NCBI RefSeq assembly: GCF_001426545.1
Contig: NZ_LMEZ01000004.1
Span: 248,001-312,000, forward strand
DNA from: Mycobacterium sp. Root135
GTDB taxonomy: Bacteria > Actinomycetota > Actinomycetes > Mycobacteriales > Mycobacteriaceae
Direction: 5' to 3'
Length of the DNA: 64,000 nucleotides
The position numbers and the translations under genes were made by a program. The notes below the pieces were generated by a model. The model was not told where the DNA came from. It searched no databases and saw only the letters and a program-made list of their open reading frames with translations. This document shows positions 8,627 to 18,201 of the stretch, one piece after another; positions within the stretch are counted from its first letter, which is position 1; every line of letters starts with the position of its first letter.

Positions 8627-11086
8627 ATGAGCGCAGTGACCACGGCTTGGAACTCGGCCGAAGCAAAACCGTTGAGCGACTACACGTTGGCTCAACTCGA
8701 CGGCTGGTGGCGGGCGGCGAATTACCTGTCCGTCGGCCAGATCTACCTGCTGGACAATCCGCTGCTGCGGACCCCGCTGGCCCGCGACGACGTGAAGCCG
8801 CGCCTGCTGGGCCACTGGGGCACCACGCCGGGGCTGAACTTCCTCTACGCGCACCTCAACCGGGCCATCAAGGAACGCTCGCAGTCGACGATCTACGTCA
8901 CCGGTCCCGGCCACGGCGGGCCCGGTCTGGTCGCAAACGCCTACCTCGACGGCACGTATTCCGAGACCTACTCCGACATCACCTCCGACGCGGAGGGTTT
9001 GCGGCGGCTGTTCCGCCAGTTCTCCTTCCCCGGCGGCATCCCGTCGCACGTCGCCCCCGAGACGCCCGGCTCCATCCACGAGGGCGGCGAGCTCGGGTAC
9101 GCGCTGTCGCACGCCTACGGCGCCGCCTTCGACAACCCCGACCTGCTGGTGGCCGCCGTCGTCGGCGACGGCGAGGCGGAGACTGGCCCGTTGGCGACCA
9201 GCTGGCACTCCAACAAGTTCGTCAACCGCACGCAGGACGGCGTGGTGCTGCCCATCCTGCACCTCAACGGCTTCAAGATCGCCAATCCGACTGTGTTGGA
9301 TCGCATTCCGCAAGACGAACTCCGCAGCCTGATGGTCGGGTACGGCCACGAGCCGTACTTCTTCGAGGCCACCGAGGAGACCGACCTCGCCGACGCGCAC
9401 CGCGACTTCGCCGAGCTACTCGACACGGTGCTCAACCGGATTGCCGAACTCAAGGCACTACCGGACGACCACGACGAGCGCGTCCGCTGGCCGATGATCG
9501 TCTTCCGCACCCCCAAGGGCTGGACGGGACCCGCCACCATCGACGGCAAGAAGACCACCGGATCGTGGCGCGCACACCAGTTTCCGCTCGCCAACGCACG
9601 TGACACCCCCGAACACCTCAAGGTGCTCGCCGACTGGATGGCGTCCTACCGGGCCGACGAACTCTTCGACGCCGACGGCAGACTCGACCCGACGATCGCC
9701 GAACTCGCTCCTGCGGGCCATCTTCGGATGAGCGCCAACCCGCACGCCAACGGCGGACTGCTTCTGAAGGACCTGCGCCTGCCCGACTTCCGCGACTACG
9801 CCGTCGACGTGCCGGCACCGGGGGCGACGATCGCCGAGTCCACTCGGGTGCTCGGCAGCTGGCTCACCGACGTGGTGCGGCTCAACCCCGACAACTTCCG
9901 CATCTTCGGGCCCGACGAGACGGCGTCCAACCGCCTGCAGGGCGTCTACGACGCCACCGACAAACAGTGGAACGCCGAGTACGTCGACCCCGAGGTCGAC
10001 GAACACCTCGCCCGCGCCGGCCGCGTCATGGAGATGCTCTCCGAGCACCAGTGCCAGGGTTGGCTGGAGGGCTACCTGCTGACCGGACGCCACGGCCTGT
10101 TCAACTGCTACGAGGCGTTCATCCACATCATCGATTCGATGTTCAACCAGCACGCCAAGTGGCTCAAGGTGACCAACCACATTGCGTGGCGCCGCCCGAT
10201 CGCCAGCCTGAACTACCTTCTGTCCAGCCATGTTTGGCGTCAGGACCACAACGGCTTCAGCCACCAAGACCCCGGCTTCATCGACCACGTGGTCAACAAG
10301 CGGGCCGAAGTGGTCCGGGTGTACCTGCCGCCGGACGCCAACACGCTGCTCTCCACCTACGACCACTGCCTTCGCTCACGCCAGTACGTCAACGTCGTCG
10401 TGGCAGGCAAGCAGCCCAGCCCGAACTTCCTCACCATGGACGAGGCCGTCGCACACTGCACCCGCGGCCTCGGCATCTGGGAGTGGGCGGGCAGCGAGGT
10501 GCTCGGCGAAGAGCCCGACGTGGTCGTCGCGACGTGCGGTGACGTCCCGACCCTCGAAGGTCTGGCCGCGGTGGATCTGCTGCGGAAGAACGTGCCCGAC
10601 TTGAAGATCCGCGTCGTCAACGTCGTCGACCTGATGCGCCTGCAGGACGAGAAGGAGCATCCGCACGGGTTGTCCGACCGCGAGTTCGACATGCTCTTCA
10701 CCAGGGACAAGCCGGTGATCTTCGCCTATCACGGCTACCCGTGGCTGATCCACCGCCTGACCTACCGCCGCGCCAACAACGAGAACCTGCACGTGCGCGG
10801 CTACAAGGAGGAGGGCACCACCACGACACCGTTCGACATGGTGATGCTCAACGACCTGGACCGCTACCACCTGGTGATCGACGTCATCGACCGCGTGCCG
10901 TCGCTGCAGGCCTCGTACGCGACGCTGCGCCAGCAGATGGTCGACAAGCGACTCGAAGCCCGGCAGTACACGCGCACCCACGGCGACGACATCCCCGAGG
11001 TGCGCGACTGGGTGTGGCCGGCGGCCCACGGCGCGACGTTCGGCGCCGTGGGCGCCACCGAGTCCACGGGCGGCGACAACGAGTGA
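8627..11086 (+). CDS. xfp: Xylulose-5-phosphate/fructose-6-phosphate phosphoketolase
   Basis: The enzyme uses thiamine diphosphate to split xylulose 5-phosphate or fructose 6-phosphate with phosphate, giving acetyl phosphate plus glyceraldehyde 3-phosphate or erythrose 4-phosphate. It is about 819 residues, the normal length. Family marks are [20 protein letters not shown] with SEGxRR-like continuation, the cofactor motif GDGEAETG, and [14 protein letters not shown] favour the ATG at 8627 because AGGGA lies about 12 bases upstream; the in-frame ATG at 8615 abuts that same sequence. The gene converges on the ketose operon, whose aldolase and sugar kinases would produce or consume the same phosphates. 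Confidence 0.95.
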   Translation: MSAVTTAWNSAEAKPLSDYTLAQLDGWWRAANYLSVGQIYLLDNPLLRTPLARDDVKPRLLGHWGTTPGLNFLYAHLNRAIKERSQSTIYVTGPGHGGPGLVANAYLDGTYSETYSDITSDAEGLRRLFRQFSFPGGIPSHVAPETPGSIHEGGELGYALSHAYGAAFDNPDLLVAAVVGDGEAETGPLATSWHSNKFVNRTQDGVVLPILHLNGFKIANPTVLDRIPQDELRSLMVGYGHEPYFFEATEETDLADAHRDFAELLDTVLNRIAELKALPDDHDERVRWPMIVFRTPKGWTGPATIDGKKTTGSWRAHQFPLANARDTPEHLKVLADWMASYRADELFDADGRLDPTIAELAPAGHLRMSANPHANGGLLLKDLRLPDFRDYAVDVPAPGATIAESTRVLGSWLTDVVRLNPDNFRIFGPDETASNRLQGVYDATDKQWNAEYVDPEVDEHLARAGRVMEMLSEHQCQGWLEGYLLTGRHGLFNCYEAFIHIIDSMFNQHAKWLKVTNHIAWRRPIASLNYLLSSHVWRQDHNGFSHQDPGFIDHVVNKRAEVVRVYLPPDANTLLSTYDHCLRSRQYVNVVVAGKQPSPNFLTMDEAVAHCTRGLGIWEWAGSEVLGEEPDVVVATCGDVPTLEGLAAVDLLRKNVPDLKIRVVNVVDLMRLQDEKEHPHGLSDREFDMLFTRDKPVIFAYHGYPWLIHRLTYRRANNENLHVRGYKEEGTTTTPFDMVMLNDLDRYHLVIDVIDRVPSLQASYATLRQQMVDKRLEARQYTRTHGDDIPEVRDWVWPAAHGATFGAVGATESTGGDNE

Positions 11087-11099
11087 CCGGTTAGCCGCC

Positions 11100-11624
11100 T
11101 CAACCGGAGAAGACGGGCAAATCGATTCCGTAGGAGGCGTTCTCCTCGACCGTGGCCAGCTTGTAGCCGTATTCCACGCTCTTGGCGACGAATTGGGCGA
11201 CCTCCTCGGGCGTGGGCGGCTGCAGGTCGGCGGTGACGGGCCTGCCGATCTCCTCGAAGAAGCGGCCCAGCCGCGGTGAGGTGATGATGAGGTCGACGGC
11301 CGGCTGGTCGGTCACGTTGCGATGCGCGTGGACGGCGTTGCCCGGCACCCGAATGTAGTCGCCCGCGCTGGCGTCGCGCCACACCATCGTGTCCCCGTCG
11401 GCGACCAGGACCTGCTGGCTGCCGGACAGGATCAGGAAGTCCTCGGGGTCTTCGTGGCTGTGCGCAGGCACGACCGAGCCCGGCGGGACGATGCCGCGCA
11501 GTACCCAGAAGTCGGCTGACTTGCTGAGGATCTCGACGTAGCCGCCGTAGCAGTCCAGCGTGGGCCCCGGGGCGGTGGTGGCCAGCGCGGCCAGCAGGGC
11601 ACCCTTCTCACTCTCTGCGAACAC
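11100..11624 (-). CDS. Cupin-domain protein
   Basis: This 174-residue cytoplasmic protein has one cupin barrel: motif 1 is AHSHEDPEDFLILSG (metal-binding His-x-His and Glu), and motif 2 is GDYIRVPGNAVHAH. Many such proteins are metal-dependent dioxygenases or sugar isomerases. GTG 11622-11624 is taken as start because GAAGGAG precedes it; the upstream frame lacks coding character. It is the last gene in line after the aldolase (109 bp gap), so it may belong to the ketose operon or have its own promoter in that gap. Confidence 0.85.
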   Translation of the reverse strand: MFAESEKGALLAALATTAPGPTLDCYGGYVEILSKSADFWVLRGIVPPGSVVPAHSHEDPEDFLILSGSQQVLVADGDTMVWRDASAGDYIRVPGNAVHAHRNVTDQPAVDLIITSPRLGRFFEEIGRPVTADLQPPTPEEVAQFVAKSVEYGYKLATVEENASYGIDLPVFSG

Positions 11625-11733
11625 GACTCGATCTCCTTCGGTGCGGCGAGGCCACCTGTTGACCTCACCTCGAGGGTGCCCCGCGAAGGTCCGGCTAGCT
11701 TGGAGATTGCGTGGAGAGTTCCTGCCGGTGGAC

Positions 11734-12756
11734 CTACCGCATCGCCCGGCCGGCCGACCCCAGCATCTGGGCGGCCTCGACAACCCTTGCAGCCATGGCA
11801 TTCTCGGCAGGCTTGCCCCACGACCTCGGGTCGTAGGCTTTCTTGTTGCCGTACTCGCCGTCGACCTTGAGCACCTGGTCGTACTTGGAGATCATGTGAC
11901 CGGCGATGGACCGGGTGAAGGCGTACTGGGTGTCGGTGTCGACGTTCATCTTCACCACGCCGCTAGCCACGGCCGACGCGATGTCCTCAGCGCTCGAACC
12001 GGATCCGCCGTGGAAGACCAGGTCGAACGGCTTGGCCGTGCCGGTCTCGGCGCCGATCACCGTCTGGATCTCCTCGAGGATCTCCGGGCGCAGGTGAACC
12101 GAATCCGGGTGGTACACGCCGTGTACGTTGCCGAACGTCAACGCCGTCAGATACCGCCCGCGCTCGCCGGTCCCCAGTGCCGCGATGGTGGCCCGCGCGT
12201 CGTCGACCGTGGAGTAGAGCTGCTCGTTGATCTCGTGGGAGATGCCGTCCTCCTCGCCACCGATCACCCCGACCTCGATCTCGAGGATGGTGTTCGCCGC
12301 CACCGACGCCTCCAGCAATCCCGCTGCGATGCGCAGGTTCTCGTCGAGCGGCACCGCGGATCCGTCCCACATGTGCGATTGGTAGAGCGGGTCGAGGCCG
12401 CGGGCGCGGCGTTCCGTCGCGTCGGCGATCAGCGGCCGGACCCAGTCGTCGAGGTTCTCGGCGGGGCAGTGATCGGTGTGCAGGGCGACCGTCACCGAGT
12501 AGTGCGATGCGACCTCCTGAGCGTAGAGCGCGAGCGCCTTCGACCCCGCGAAGCGGCTCTGAACCCTGTTGCCGGACAAATAGAGTGCCGTGCCGAGCGA
12601 CACCTGGATGATGCCGTCGCTCTCCGCCTCCGCGAACCCCTGCAGGGCGGCGTTGAGCGTCTGCGAACTGGTCACGTTGATCGCCGGGTACGCGAACCCG
12701 CCCTCCTTGGCTCGGTCCAGCATGGCGACGTAGTGGTCGGGGGTGGCAATCGGCAT
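11734..12756 (-). CDS. fba: Class II fructose-bisphosphate aldolase
   Basis: The 340-residue enzyme cleaves fructose 1,6-bisphosphate to dihydroxyacetone phosphate and glyceraldehyde 3-phosphate. Zinc-site and catalytic features are present: LHTDHCPAENLDDW, ILEIEVGVIGGEEDG, FGNVHGVYHPD, VFHGGSGSS and VVKMNVDTDTQ. The sequence is clearly related to the housekeeping mycobacterial Fba but has differences such as SLGTALYLSG in the early loop, so it is probably a second, pathway-specific copy. The ATG at 12756 follows AGGACG. It sits 37 bp behind the LacI gene in the ketose operon. Confidence 0.93.
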   Translation of the reverse strand: MPIATPDHYVAMLDRAKEGGFAYPAINVTSSQTLNAALQGFAEAESDGIIQVSLGTALYLSGNRVQSRFAGSKALALYAQEVASHYSVTVALHTDHCPAENLDDWVRPLIADATERRARGLDPLYQSHMWDGSAVPLDENLRIAAGLLEASVAANTILEIEVGVIGGEEDGISHEINEQLYSTVDDARATIAALGTGERGRYLTALTFGNVHGVYHPDSVHLRPEILEEIQTVIGAETGTAKPFDLVFHGGSGSSAEDIASAVASGVVKMNVDTDTQYAFTRSIAGHMISKYDQVLKVDGEYGNKKAYDPRSWGKPAENAMAARVVEAAQMLGSAGRAMR

Positions 12757-12793
12757 GGTCGAACGTCCTGTCGGTGGGTGTTGAGCTGAATGG

Positions 12794-13792
12794 TTAGGTG
12801 CAGCCGCACGAGTTGCGGTGATGGAACGTGGTCGGCACGTGAATTCGTTGCGGGGCACCGTCGTGTCCGCGGATGCGGGCCAGAAGCAACTCGGCCGCGG
12901 TGGCGCCGATCGTCTCGACGTCTTGGGCCGCGGCGGTAAGCCGTGGCTCGAAGAGGTCCGACCATTCGAAGTCGTCGAAGCAGACGAACGCGACGTCCGC
13001 CGGGATCGACAAGCCAAGGCCGCGAATAGCTTTGATGGCCCCGATGGTCATGGAGTTGTTCAGCGACACCAGCGCGGTGGGGCGGTCGTCGCCCGACATC
13101 AGCGCTCGTACCTCGCGATCGGCCACGTCGGTGTTGGATGCGCCCTCGAGGACCAGCGCCGGGTCGACGGCGACGCCACGATCGGCGAGCGCCGCCGAGT
13201 AACCGTCGAACCGCTCGGTGGTCGAGGAGATGCCGGCCAGCCCGCGGAGCACCCCGATCCGGCGATGGCCAAGGTCGAGCAGATGCGCCGTCAGCGATCG
13301 AGACGACGCGAAGTTCTCCGGGACGACCTGGTCACTCTCGACGTCGACGCCACGGTCGATCAGCACCAGAGGTGTTCCCGTCCTGGCGATTTCGGGAAGG
13401 GTGCCGCGTTCAGAGCCGGCCGAAGGCGCCACGATCATCCCGTCCACCTGGCGGTCAAGGAGCGAATCGATGACGCGCTTCTCCGACACCACCTCGTCGT
13501 GGGAGTCCCCCACGATCAGCACGTACCCGGCGTTCGACAGGGCCCGCTCCACGGCGTGCACCAGGCTCCCGAAGTACGGATTCGTCAACGCCGAGATCGA
13601 CAGCCCGACCGTGTGCGTGCGCCCGGCGGCGAGCGATCGCGCGACGACGTTGCGCCGGTAGCCGGTCTTCACGATGGCCGCCTCGACGCGGACCCGCGTG
13701 GCGGTGTCGACCTTGCGCGTGCCGTTGAGCACGTGCGAGACGGTGGACGCGGAGACACCCGCAAGGCGGGCGACGTCGCCCATCGTGGTCAC
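12794..13792 (-). CDS. LacI-family transcriptional regulator
   Basis: The N-terminal helix-turn-helix and hinge are typical (MGDVARLAGVSASTVSHVLNG, then ARSLAAGRTHTVGL). A periplasmic-binding-protein-like effector domain of about 270 residues follows and ends in NSCGC. It is probably the repressor of the operon it lies in, with the tandem AGCGCT palindromes at about 18160-18192 as its sites. GTG 13792 overlaps the TGA of the upstream kinase in GTGA, pointing to coupled translation; ATG 13783 is an alternative three codons later. The effector is likely a sugar phosphate or the ketose itself. Confidence 0.92.
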   Translation of the reverse strand: MTTMGDVARLAGVSASTVSHVLNGTRKVDTATRVRVEAAIVKTGYRRNVVARSLAAGRTHTVGLSISALTNPYFGSLVHAVERALSNAGYVLIVGDSHDEVVSEKRVIDSLLDRQVDGMIVAPSAGSERGTLPEIARTGTPLVLIDRGVDVESDQVVPENFASSRSLTAHLLDLGHRRIGVLRGLAGISSTTERFDGYSAALADRGVAVDPALVLEGASNTDVADREVRALMSGDDRPTALVSLNNSMTIGAIKAIRGLGLSIPADVAFVCFDDFEWSDLFEPRLTAAAQDVETIGATAAELLLARIRGHDGAPQRIHVPTTFHHRNSCGCT

Positions 13793-14448
13793 CGGAGACG
13801 CACGATCCGATCGGCTCGACCGGCAGTCGACTCGATCAATTGAGCGTTGCGCTCGTCGGGGCCCAGGGCCCAGTACGCCGCGTCCTGCGGTGACTTTCCG
13901 TACGCCTCGTGGCGCCGCAGCAGCCGTTGGTGCCGAATGTCGGTGTCGGGGGCCAAGAACCACACCTCGTCGATGCACGACCGGGCCGCCGGCCACGCGT
14001 CGGACTCCAGGAGCAGATAGTTGCCCTCGGTGACCACGAGCGGCACCGTCGGCGGAACGGGGATGGACGAGCCGATCGACTCCTCGATCTCCCGGCGGAA
14101 CCGCGGCGCGTACTCGACCGGGCCGTCGACGCGTTGCGCCCGCAGCGCCGCGATCAGCCGGGCGTACCCGCCGTCGTCGAACGTGTCGTTGGCACCCTTG
14201 CGGTCCCGGCGCCCCAGGTCGAGCAGCACCTCGTTGGCCAGATGAAAGCCGTCCATCGGCACCAGCACGGCGACGTCGGGGCCGAGCGCGGTGACGAGTT
14301 GCTCGGCGACGGTGGACTTTCCGGCTCCCGGTGCGCCGGTGAGACCGAGGATGCGGCGCTCGCCGTCGACGACGAGCGCCCTGGCCCAGGTGACCAACTG
14401 GTCGAGGGTGGCGTCCTGCACGTCGTGGTCGATGCTCACCGTTCTCAC
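13789..14448 (-). CDS. P-loop carbohydrate/nucleoside kinase, FrcK/uridine-kinase-like
   Basis: This 219-residue protein has a Walker A loop GAPGAGKST at about residues 38-46, then VPMDGFHLANEVL and TEGNYLLL, all shared by the uridine-kinase/pantothenate-kinase-like group that includes FrcK of rhizobial fructose operons. Its likely job is phosphorylation of an incoming sugar or derivative. The GTG at 14446-14448 overlaps the TGA of the PfkB gene (GTGA). A second kinase of a different fold in the same operon is notable, since one fructokinase would suffice for fructose. Confidence 0.82.
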   Translation of the reverse strand: MRTVSIDHDVQDATLDQLVTWARALVVDGERRILGLTGAPGAGKSTVAEQLVTALGPDVAVLVPMDGFHLANEVLLDLGRRDRKGANDTFDDGGYARLIAALRAQRVDGPVEYAPRFRREIEESIGSSIPVPPTVPLVVTEGNYLLLESDAWPAARSCIDEVWFLAPDTDIRHQRLLRRHEAYGKSPQDAAYWALGPDERNAQLIESTAGRADRIVRLR

Positions 14449-15356
14449 TTCCGAATCTGTTCACTGGAAAATTCACTCAGCCAGGCCCGCGGCCCGACCA
14501 TCGAACACCGTAGTGCCGCCACGTGAGCGGAGCGTTCGATGCGCTCGGCGACACTGCCGTCGCCCCGCGTCGCGAAGTACGAATACGCACCGTGGAAGGC
14601 ATCCCCGGCCCCGAGTGTGTCGACCACCACTACCGGTTCCGCGGGCACGGAGCCGGACTCGCCGTCCGACCACCACTGAACGGGGTCACCGCCGTGGGTG
14701 ACGACGACGGTCCGCACCCCGGCAGCCACCAGCGTCGCCGCGGTGGCCTCCGACGTCTCGTCGCCCGGCGTGTGGAAGTCGTTGGAGCACACCATGTCCG
14801 TCGCATACTCGACGAGGTCGCCCATCACCGGCTTCCACCGGCCGGCGTCCACGACGAGCGTGGTCGACCGGTCCCGCGAATGCCGGGCGGCGGCCCGCGC
14901 CATCAGGGGATGGTGCCCGTCGACCAGCACCACGTCGGCGCCTGCCACCAGGGCGTCGAGCTCCCCCGGTGGCACCGCGTCGGAGTTCACCGCGTCCAGC
15001 GAGACGACTGACCGGTCGCCCGTCGACTCGACCACCGACACGGCCGACACCGGCACCGCCCGGGTGGTACCCGCCGCCGCGTCGACCACGGTCACGCCGT
15101 ACGCAAGGAGGTCGGCTCGGATCAGGTCGGCGACCGGATCGTCACCGAGCGCGGTCACCAGGGTCGCGTCGCCGCCGAGTGCCGCGAAGGTGACGGCCGC
15201 GTTCGCGGCCGGTCCCCCTGCGGAGACGAACTGCTCACTCGAGGTGATCTTCTGGTTCGCCCCAGGCGCTTTCGCGATGCGGTGGATCACGTCGAGCGTC
15301 GCCAACCCGACGAAGACCCCGACCGCGGCCCTCTCAGAGCCCGGCGCGTTCCTCAT
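14445..15356 (-). CDS. PfkB-family carbohydrate kinase
   Basis: The 303-residue protein is a ribokinase/PfkB-type sugar kinase: substrate loop SAGGPAANAAVTFAALGG near residues 46-62 and the ATP/anion-hole signature VDTLGAGDAFHGAY with catalytic Asp near 245-255. It would phosphorylate a hexose, pentose or sugar phosphate. ATG 15356 is chosen because GGAGGAG lies about 8 bases upstream; this makes the gene overlap the end of the ATPase gene by 23 bp. Substrate cannot be read from sequence, but the aldolase downstream fits a path through fructose 1,6-bisphosphate or an analogue. Confidence 0.9.
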   Translation of the reverse strand: MRNAPGSERAAVGVFVGLATLDVIHRIAKAPGANQKITSSEQFVSAGGPAANAAVTFAALGGDATLVTALGDDPVADLIRADLLAYGVTVVDAAAGTTRAVPVSAVSVVESTGDRSVVSLDAVNSDAVPPGELDALVAGADVVLVDGHHPLMARAAARHSRDRSTTLVVDAGRWKPVMGDLVEYATDMVCSNDFHTPGDETSEATAATLVAAGVRTVVVTHGGDPVQWWSDGESGSVPAEPVVVVDTLGAGDAFHGAYSYFATRGDGSVAERIERSAHVAALRCSMVGPRAWLSEFSSEQIRK

Positions 15357-16116
15357 CGGTCGGCTCCTCCGCACCCGTCATGAGCGCCACCACCTCGGAC
15401 ATCGACCGCGACTTCGGGTCGACGACGCCGGCGCGCTGCCCGAGCCGGTGGATGTGGATGCGGTCGGCCACCTCGAACACGTGCGGCATGTCGTGACTGA
15501 TGAGCACCACGGGGATGCCGCGGTCGCGGATCGACCGGATCAGGTCGATGACCTGTCCCGACTCCCGAACGCCGAGGGCTGCCGTCGGCTCGTCCATGAT
15601 GATCACGCCCTTGCCGAACGCGGCGGCCCGCGCCACCGCGACACCCTGACGCTGCCCACCGGACAACGTCTCGACGGCCTGGTTCACGGACTTGATGCCG
15701 ATCTTCAGGTCGGCGAGGTGCTGGGAGGCCTCCTCGCGCATTCTCGGCATGTCGAGTCTGCGGAAGAGGCTGCCCGCGAGACCCTTTCGGCGCACCTCAC
15801 GTCCGAGGTATAGGTTCGACGCGATGTCGAGGGCCTGCACGACCGCGAGGTCTTGATACACCGTCTCGATGCCGGCCGCCCTGGCGTCGCGGGTGTTCTT
15901 GAACGACACGGGCGAGCCGTTCATCAGCATCTCACCGGAGTCAGGAACCACCGCGCCCGCCAATGCCTTGATGAGGCTGGTCTTTCCGGCACCGTTGTCG
16001 CCGATGACCGCGAGCACCTCGCCCGCGCGCAGTTCGAAGTCGGCCCCGTTGATCGCCGTGACGTTGCCGTACTTCTTGACGAGTCCGCGGGCTTCCAGAA
16101 CCGGTGCGCCAGTCAC
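15334..16116 (-). CDS. Sugar ABC transporter ATPase, FrcA-like
   Basis: A single ATP-binding domain of 260 residues: Walker A GDNGAGKTS, Q-loop VYQDLAV, signature LSGGQRQGVAVARA, Walker B VIIMDEPTAAL, and the switch histidine ISHDM. Sugar importers of the ribose type often have a double-length ATPase; this half-length form matches FrcA-like systems and probably works as a homodimer. GTG 16116 has AGGAGGTCACA in front and overlaps the permease stop as GTGA. Confidence 0.93.
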   Translation of the reverse strand: MTGAPVLEARGLVKKYGNVTAINGADFELRAGEVLAVIGDNGAGKTSLIKALAGAVVPDSGEMLMNGSPVSFKNTRDARAAGIETVYQDLAVVQALDIASNLYLGREVRRKGLAGSLFRRLDMPRMREEASQHLADLKIGIKSVNQAVETLSGGQRQGVAVARAAAFGKGVIIMDEPTAALGVRESGQVIDLIRSIRDRGIPVVLISHDMPHVFEVADRIHIHRLGQRAGVVDPKSRSMSEVVALMTGAEEPTDEERAGL

Positions 16117-17108
16117 TGTGACCTCCTGCGAGCGAATTGGTCGACGGCGACCGCGACGATGACGAGGACGCCGGTCGCGATGTTTTGGTACAGATTGTCG
16201 ACGCCTGCCTGGGTGAGGCCGTTGCGCAGGACGCCGACGATCAACGTGCCGACCAACGTCCCGCCGACACCGCCACGGCCACCGAACAGGCTGGTGCCGC
16301 CGATGACCACCGCGGTGATCGACTCGAGGTTGGCGTTCTGGTACGCGTTCGGGTCGGCGTTCGGGATCCGACCGAGCGCGGCCCACGCGGCGATGGCCGC
16401 GATCACCCCCGTCGTGATGTACACGGAGAACAGCACCCGCTGGGACTTGATGCCCGACAGGTTCGACGCCTGCGGGTTGCCACCCACGGCGTAAACGTGC
16501 TTACCCCAAGCGGTTTGGGACAGCGCGTACCACATCACCAGGTAGACCAGGAGCATCGCGACCACGCCGTAGGTGGTCGAGAACGACCCGACGCGGAAGG
16601 ACGTGCCGAGGAAGGTGAGCAGGCCCGGCTCCACGCGGTAGGTCTCCGAACCCGCGAGCAGCCGGGTGGCCGCCTGGATCGCGGTGAACGTGCCGAGGGT
16701 GACGATGAACGGCGGCAGTCGCAGTGCCGTGACGAGTCCACCGTTGATCGCACCGAACACCACGCACACCAGCAGCGTCGACCCCAGGGCCATGAAAGGC
16801 CCGTTCGCGCCGGCGGTTTGGGCCATCACGATGGTGCCGAAGACGGCCACCGCACCGATCGAGAGGTCGATGCCTGAGGTGAGGATGATCAGCGTCTGGC
16901 CGACGGCGAGGATGCCGACGACGACCGACTGCTGCAGGATCAGCGACACGTTCTGCGGGTTGAGGAACGAGTTGGAGACCGAGCTGAAGATGATGATCGC
17001 GATGAACAGCGCCACCAGCGGGCCGAGCAACGGTTCACGCAGGAGGTTGCCCGCGTTGAACCGGCTCGAGACCGATGGCGATGCCGTCGCAGGAGCGTCG
17101 GTGGTCAT
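16113..17108 (-). CDS. Sugar ABC transporter permease, RbsC/FrcC-like
   Basis: The 331-residue integral membrane protein has about ten hydrophobic segments. The conserved stretch GQTLIILTSGIDLSIGAV and the loop LGRIPNADPNAYQNANLESI with VVIGGTSLFGGRGGV are marks of the ribose/fructose/xylose importer permeases. It would form a homodimer with the adjacent ATPase. ATG 17108 overlaps the TGA of the binding-protein gene as ATGA. Confidence 0.93.
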   Translation of the reverse strand: MTTDAPATASPSVSSRFNAGNLLREPLLGPLVALFIAIIIFSSVSNSFLNPQNVSLILQQSVVVGILAVGQTLIILTSGIDLSIGAVAVFGTIVMAQTAGANGPFMALGSTLLVCVVFGAINGGLVTALRLPPFIVTLGTFTAIQAATRLLAGSETYRVEPGLLTFLGTSFRVGSFSTTYGVVAMLLVYLVMWYALSQTAWGKHVYAVGGNPQASNLSGIKSQRVLFSVYITTGVIAAIAAWAALGRIPNADPNAYQNANLESITAVVIGGTSLFGGRGGVGGTLVGTLIVGVLRNGLTQAGVDNLYQNIATGVLVIVAVAVDQFARRRSQ

Positions 17109-18106
17109 GCGCCCGCTTTGCCCCAGCAGTTCTGCTCGCCCCAGGCGGTGTCCTTGGACTCGAGGCCGGCGACGGGCTTGTCGGTGATGAGCTGCGAACC
17201 GGTGTCGTTGAATCCGCTGGGCTTGGTGCCGTCCTTGGCGAACTTGACCACGGCCTGCACGCCCAGTTCGGCCATCTTGGCCGGGAACTGCATGACGGTC
17301 GCGCCGATCTTTCCGGCCTTCACGTCGGCGACGCCGGTGCAGCTGCCGTCGATGGAGCCGATGGTGATCTGGTTGGCGCGGTTCGCGGCCTGAATCGCCT
17401 GGTACGCACCGGCGGCCGCCGGCTCGTTGATCGTGTACAGCGCGTTGATGCCCGGCGCGCGCTGGAGGATGTTCTCCATCGCGGTCTGAGCCTTGGTCTG
17501 GTCGCCGTTGGTGTTCTCCTGGCCGACGATCTCCGGTGAGCCGTTGGCGATGCCGAAGCCCTCGAGGAAGCCGTCGTGACGGAAGGTGTCGACGGTGCCG
17601 CCGGGGGTTCCGTCCAGCATGACGACCTGCGGCGCCGCGGTGCCGAGCGCGGCCTTGACCCACTTGCCCTGGCTGACGCCGGCGGCCTTGTTGTCGGTGG
17701 CGTACGTCGCGTCGACCGCGTCCTCGGGATCGGTCGCGGTGTCGAGCGCGATGACGACCACGCCGGCGTCGCGCGCCTTCTTGATGGCGTCGAGCACGCC
17801 GGTCGAGGAGTTCGGAGTGATCAGGATGCCCTTGACGCCCTGGCCGACCATGTTCTCGATGGCCGCGACCTGGCCTTCGTTGTCGCCGTCGAACGCTCCT
17901 GCGAGCGCGATCAGCTTGGCGCCGTCCTTGTCGGCCTGGGCCTGGGCGGCCTCACGCAACTTGACGAAGTACGGGTTGGAGTCGGTCTTGGTGATCAAGC
18001 CGACCTTGACCTCGTCGGAGCTGGATCCGCCGCACCCGGAGAGGCCGAGGACCAGCGTGCCTGCCATCAGAACCGCTCCGACGACGTGCGAGGGCCTTGC
18101 GAACAT
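17105..18106 (-). CDS. Sugar ABC transporter substrate-binding lipoprotein
   Basis: The 333-residue protein opens with a lipoprotein signal peptide ending in the lipobox LSGC (Cys about 25), so it is tethered outside the membrane. The mature part is a type I periplasmic binding fold (VGLITKTDSNPYFVKLREA, GVVVIALDTATDPED, INALYTINEPAAAGAYQA), closest to fructose/ribose-binding proteins of the FrcB group. It is the first gene of the operon, and tandem AGCGCT palindromes lie just upstream. Confidence 0.93.
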   Translation of the reverse strand: MFARPSHVVGAVLMAGTLVLGLSGCGGSSSDEVKVGLITKTDSNPYFVKLREAAQAQADKDGAKLIALAGAFDGDNEGQVAAIENMVGQGVKGILITPNSSTGVLDAIKKARDAGVVVIALDTATDPEDAVDATYATDNKAAGVSQGKWVKAALGTAAPQVVMLDGTPGGTVDTFRHDGFLEGFGIANGSPEIVGQENTNGDQTKAQTAMENILQRAPGINALYTINEPAAAGAYQAIQAANRANQITIGSIDGSCTGVADVKAGKIGATVMQFPAKMAELGVQAVVKFAKDGTKPSGFNDTGSQLITDKPVAGLESKDTAWGEQNCWGKAGA

Positions 18107-18159
18107 GTGGACTCCCTTGTCCTCTATGCGACGCTGGTCGTCGCGCGATGTTGGGGAGC

Positions 18160-18192
18160 CTAAGCGCTAGGCAAGCGCTTGCGCACGCGCTT
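18160..18192. promoter_or_regulatory. Tandem LacI-type operator palindromes at the ketose operon promoter
   Basis: AGCGCT cores occur at 18163-18168 (in CTAAGCGCTAG) and 18174-18179 (inside the perfect 12-mer GCAAGCGCTTGC, 18171-18182), exactly 11 bp apart. A weaker copy, ACGCGCTT at 18185-18192, follows 12 bp later. LacI-family sites commonly have a central CG dyad with A/T-ended arms. The sites lie 54-86 bp upstream of the binding-protein start, all on one face of the helix. Confidence 0.65.
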
Positions 18193-18201
18193 TCGCAAAA
18201 C

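Noticed and set aside
12794..14476. Fusion of LacI with the upstream kinase frame
   Set aside because: The first part of this frame is out of register with the real kinase. The LacI protein starts at the GTGA overlap at 13792.
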